NCBI RefSeq assembly: GCF_023208195.1
Contig: NZ_CP060034.1
Span: 3,844,001 to 3,908,000 of the forward strand
Reading direction: 5' to 3'
Source of the DNA: Nocardioides sp. InS609-2
GTDB lineage: Bacteria; Actinomycetota; Actinomycetes; Propionibacteriales; Nocardioidaceae
Length of the DNA stretch: 64,000 bases
Shown here: one piece after another, positions 62,612 to 64,000 of the stretch
Layout of the letters: every line of letters starts with the position of its first letter
Numbering within the stretch: position 1 is the stretch's first letter
Position numbers and translations under genes: made by a program
The notes under the pieces: generated by a model
Seen by the model: only the letters and a program-made list of their open reading frames with translations
Databases searched by the model: none
Told to the model about the DNA's origin: nothing

Positions 62612-64000
62612 ATGAAGCTTCGAATGAACCCTTGGGACGTCGGGTGGCGCATCGGTGAGGCCCACGAGCCGCGTGGCGGCAACATGTGGGTCCCCTGGGA
62701 CCGCACGGCCGGCGTGATCGGACCGCAGGGCTCCGGCAAAACACTCGACCTCCTCACCCCGGCCCTGCTGGGCGCCCCCGGGGCGGCGCTGGTCACCCTC
62801 ACCAAGGTCGAGGACCTCCTGCTCAGCCTCACCTCCCGCTTAGCCGGCGACCGACCCTGTGTCGTCCTGGACCCCTTCGGGCTGGCCGACGGGCTGTGGG
62901 GCCCCACTGGCGGTCGGGGGGTCCGCGAGCTCGTGTGGGACCCGATCGCCGGATGCGTGGACCCCAAGGTGGCCGAGCGACGCGCGAAGGCGTTCACTGC
63001 CGGCACGGTGAAGGGTGCGATCAACGGCGGAACGGGCGACGACGCCGCCCGCTTCTACGCCGCCGAATCGGCCAAAGTCCTCCAGGGCTACTTCCACGCC
63101 GCTGCTCTGACCGGTAAGACCCTCGACGACGTGCTCCGCTGGATCGCCAACCCGGCCGCGGCGACCGACCCCGCCGAGATCCTCCGTCGACACCCGCACG
63201 CCGAGCCGTTCTGGCACGGACTGCTACACGGTGCCCTCAACGGTGACGACCGGACCGCCGGGAACACCGTCACCACCGTCCAGCAGGCGCTGTCGCTGTT
63301 CTTCCAAGCCGACACCCGACGCCGATGCGTTCCCAGTCACGGCAGGCTCGCCACCGACCTAGCCGAGGTCATCGACCGGCGAGGCACGATCTACCTTCTG
63401 GGCCGCGAAGACCCCTACGCCTCCGCGAGCCCCCTGATGACCGCCGTCGCCGAGCACGTGCTGGACACCGCACTCATGCTCGCCAACAGGTCACCTTGGG
63501 GCGGCCGGCTCTGCCCTCCCATGCTCGCCTGCCTCGACGAGCTCCCCTCCACCGCACCACTGCCGACGCTGCGGACCCGGATGGCCAACGAACGAGCACT
63601 CGGCCTGTCGTTCATCTACGCGGCCCAGACCCGCGCCCAGCTGACCTCGCTCTTCGGCGAACACGAGTCCCGGGCGCTGTTGGGACTGACCAACGTCCTG
63701 GTCATGTTCGGCGGCTCCAAGGACGTCGCGTTCAACCAGGAGATCTCCGACCTCCTGGGCACCGTGCGGGTCGGCCGAGTCACCCACAACTCCGGCGGCC
63801 GCGGGGGAGGACGCAGCTACTCCGGCGACGACATCGCGATCATGCGACCCGAAGAAGTACGCCAACTGCCCGAACGCAAAGCGCTGGTAATCGCCGAGAA
63901 CGGCAAGCCCATCATCGCCAAGCTGACCCGCTGCGTCGAAGGCAAGGAGGGCGCCGACCTCCTGGCCCAACAGCGAACGTTGAGGCAACGACTCACCGGC
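62612..64000 (+). CDS. VirD4/TraG-like coupling protein (5' part)
   Basis: The first 463 codons, running off the window. Walker A is VIGPQGSGKTLDLL, Walker B-like is MLACLDELPSTAPLPTLRTR, and the downstream TraM-recognition-like region contains GLSFIYAAQTRAQLTSLFGE and TNVLVMFGGSKDVAFNQEIS. It would couple DNA and relaxase to the secretion channel. No membrane helix is seen at its N terminus, so the preceding membrane protein may provide anchorage. GAGGAGAGA precedes the ATG. Confidence 0.88.
   Translation, partial: MKLRMNPWDVGWRIGEAHEPRGGNMWVPWDRTAGVIGPQGSGKTLDLLTPALLGAPGAALVTLTKVEDLLLSLTSRLAGDRPCVVLDPFGLADGLWGPTGGRGVRELVWDPIAGCVDPKVAERRAKAFTAGTVKGAINGGTGDDAARFYAAESAKVLQGYFHAAALTGKTLDDVLRWIANPAAATDPAEILRRHPHAEPFWHGLLHGALNGDDRTAGNTVTTVQQALSLFFQADTRRRCVPSHGRLATDLAEVIDRRGTIYLLGREDPYASASPLMTAVAEHVLDTALMLANRSPWGGRLCPPMLACLDELPSTAPLPTLRTRMANERALGLSFIYAAQTRAQLTSLFGEHESRALLGLTNVLVMFGGSKDVAFNQEISDLLGTVRVGRVTHNSGGRGGGRSYSGDDIAIMRPEEVRQLPERKALVIAENGKPIIAKLTRCVEGKEGADLLAQQRTLRQRLTG

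Overview
The window is high-GC DNA (many GTG starts, ATGA/GTGA gene overlaps, purine-rich ribosome sites) from an actinomycete. The SCO6880-type conjugation genes, SWIM/DUF6493 pair and PucR regulator all fit Actinomycetota. A Nocardioides-like or other Propionibacteriales host is plausible, but no rRNA or tRNA is present to prove it.

0-3 kb: an ER-type signal peptidase, an intact LuxR-type response regulator, a decayed copy of the same type of regulator, and a TetR regulator. 3.1-16.1 kb: a tightly packed, co-directional catabolic operon set. It holds a polar amino-acid ABC importer, a dimethylargininase-like amidinohydrolase, an acyl-CoA dehydrogenase, an NDP-forming acyl-CoA synthetase, a 2,4-dienoyl-CoA-reductase-like SDR, a ThDP decarboxylase, an amino-acid dehydrogenase, an aldehyde dehydrogenase and a DMT exporter. 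Palindromes of the form CTGAC-NN-GTCAG lie in the TetR/transporter divergent region and upstream of the dehydrogenase operon, so TetR probably controls the whole set. Read together, the genes look like a pathway that imports an arginine-like amino acid, removes its guanidino end, deaminates, decarboxylates and oxidises it, and degrades the resulting acid as a CoA ester.

16.2-24.3 kb: a SAM methyltransferase (opposite strand) beside a run encoding a TusA-radical SAM fusion, a DoxX membrane protein, a PhnD-type binding protein resembling the family named 'putative selenate' transporter, its ATPase, a double-length permease, then a TlpA-type thioredoxin lipoprotein and CcdA. This is the best candidate for an undescribed selenium/sulfur or oxyanion system. 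24.5-30.2 kb: a PucR regulator divergent from a fungal-FCY1-like cytosine deaminase and an NCS1 permease, a ghost of a second PucR gene, and a GH15 glucoamylase-like enzyme.

30.2-46 kb: a graveyard of mobile DNA. A group II intron with its reverse transcriptase lies between IS3 fragments. Then come a uracil-DNA glycosylase, a broken DUF4265 gene, a SWIM/DUF6493 pair with a frameshift, a complete IS1380-type element with inverted repeats and 5-bp target duplications, an IS21 fragment interrupted by a decayed IS3 element, and a P-type ATPase scrap. 46-64 kb: part of an integrative conjugative element: regulator, ParA-like protein, VirB2/TrbC-like and TrbL-like membrane proteins, SCO6880 protein, VirB4-like ATPase, a secreted nuclease/muramidase/M23 protein and a VirD4/TraG coupling protein running off the end. 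A tyrosine-recombinase transposon carrying an aminoglycoside-nucleotidyltransferase-like gene has entered the last codons of the VirB4-like gene.

The 3-28 kb block has no frameshifts that I could see, apart from the regulator ghosts at its edges, whereas 30-62 kb has many. Some of these may be assembly errors and should be checked with reads.
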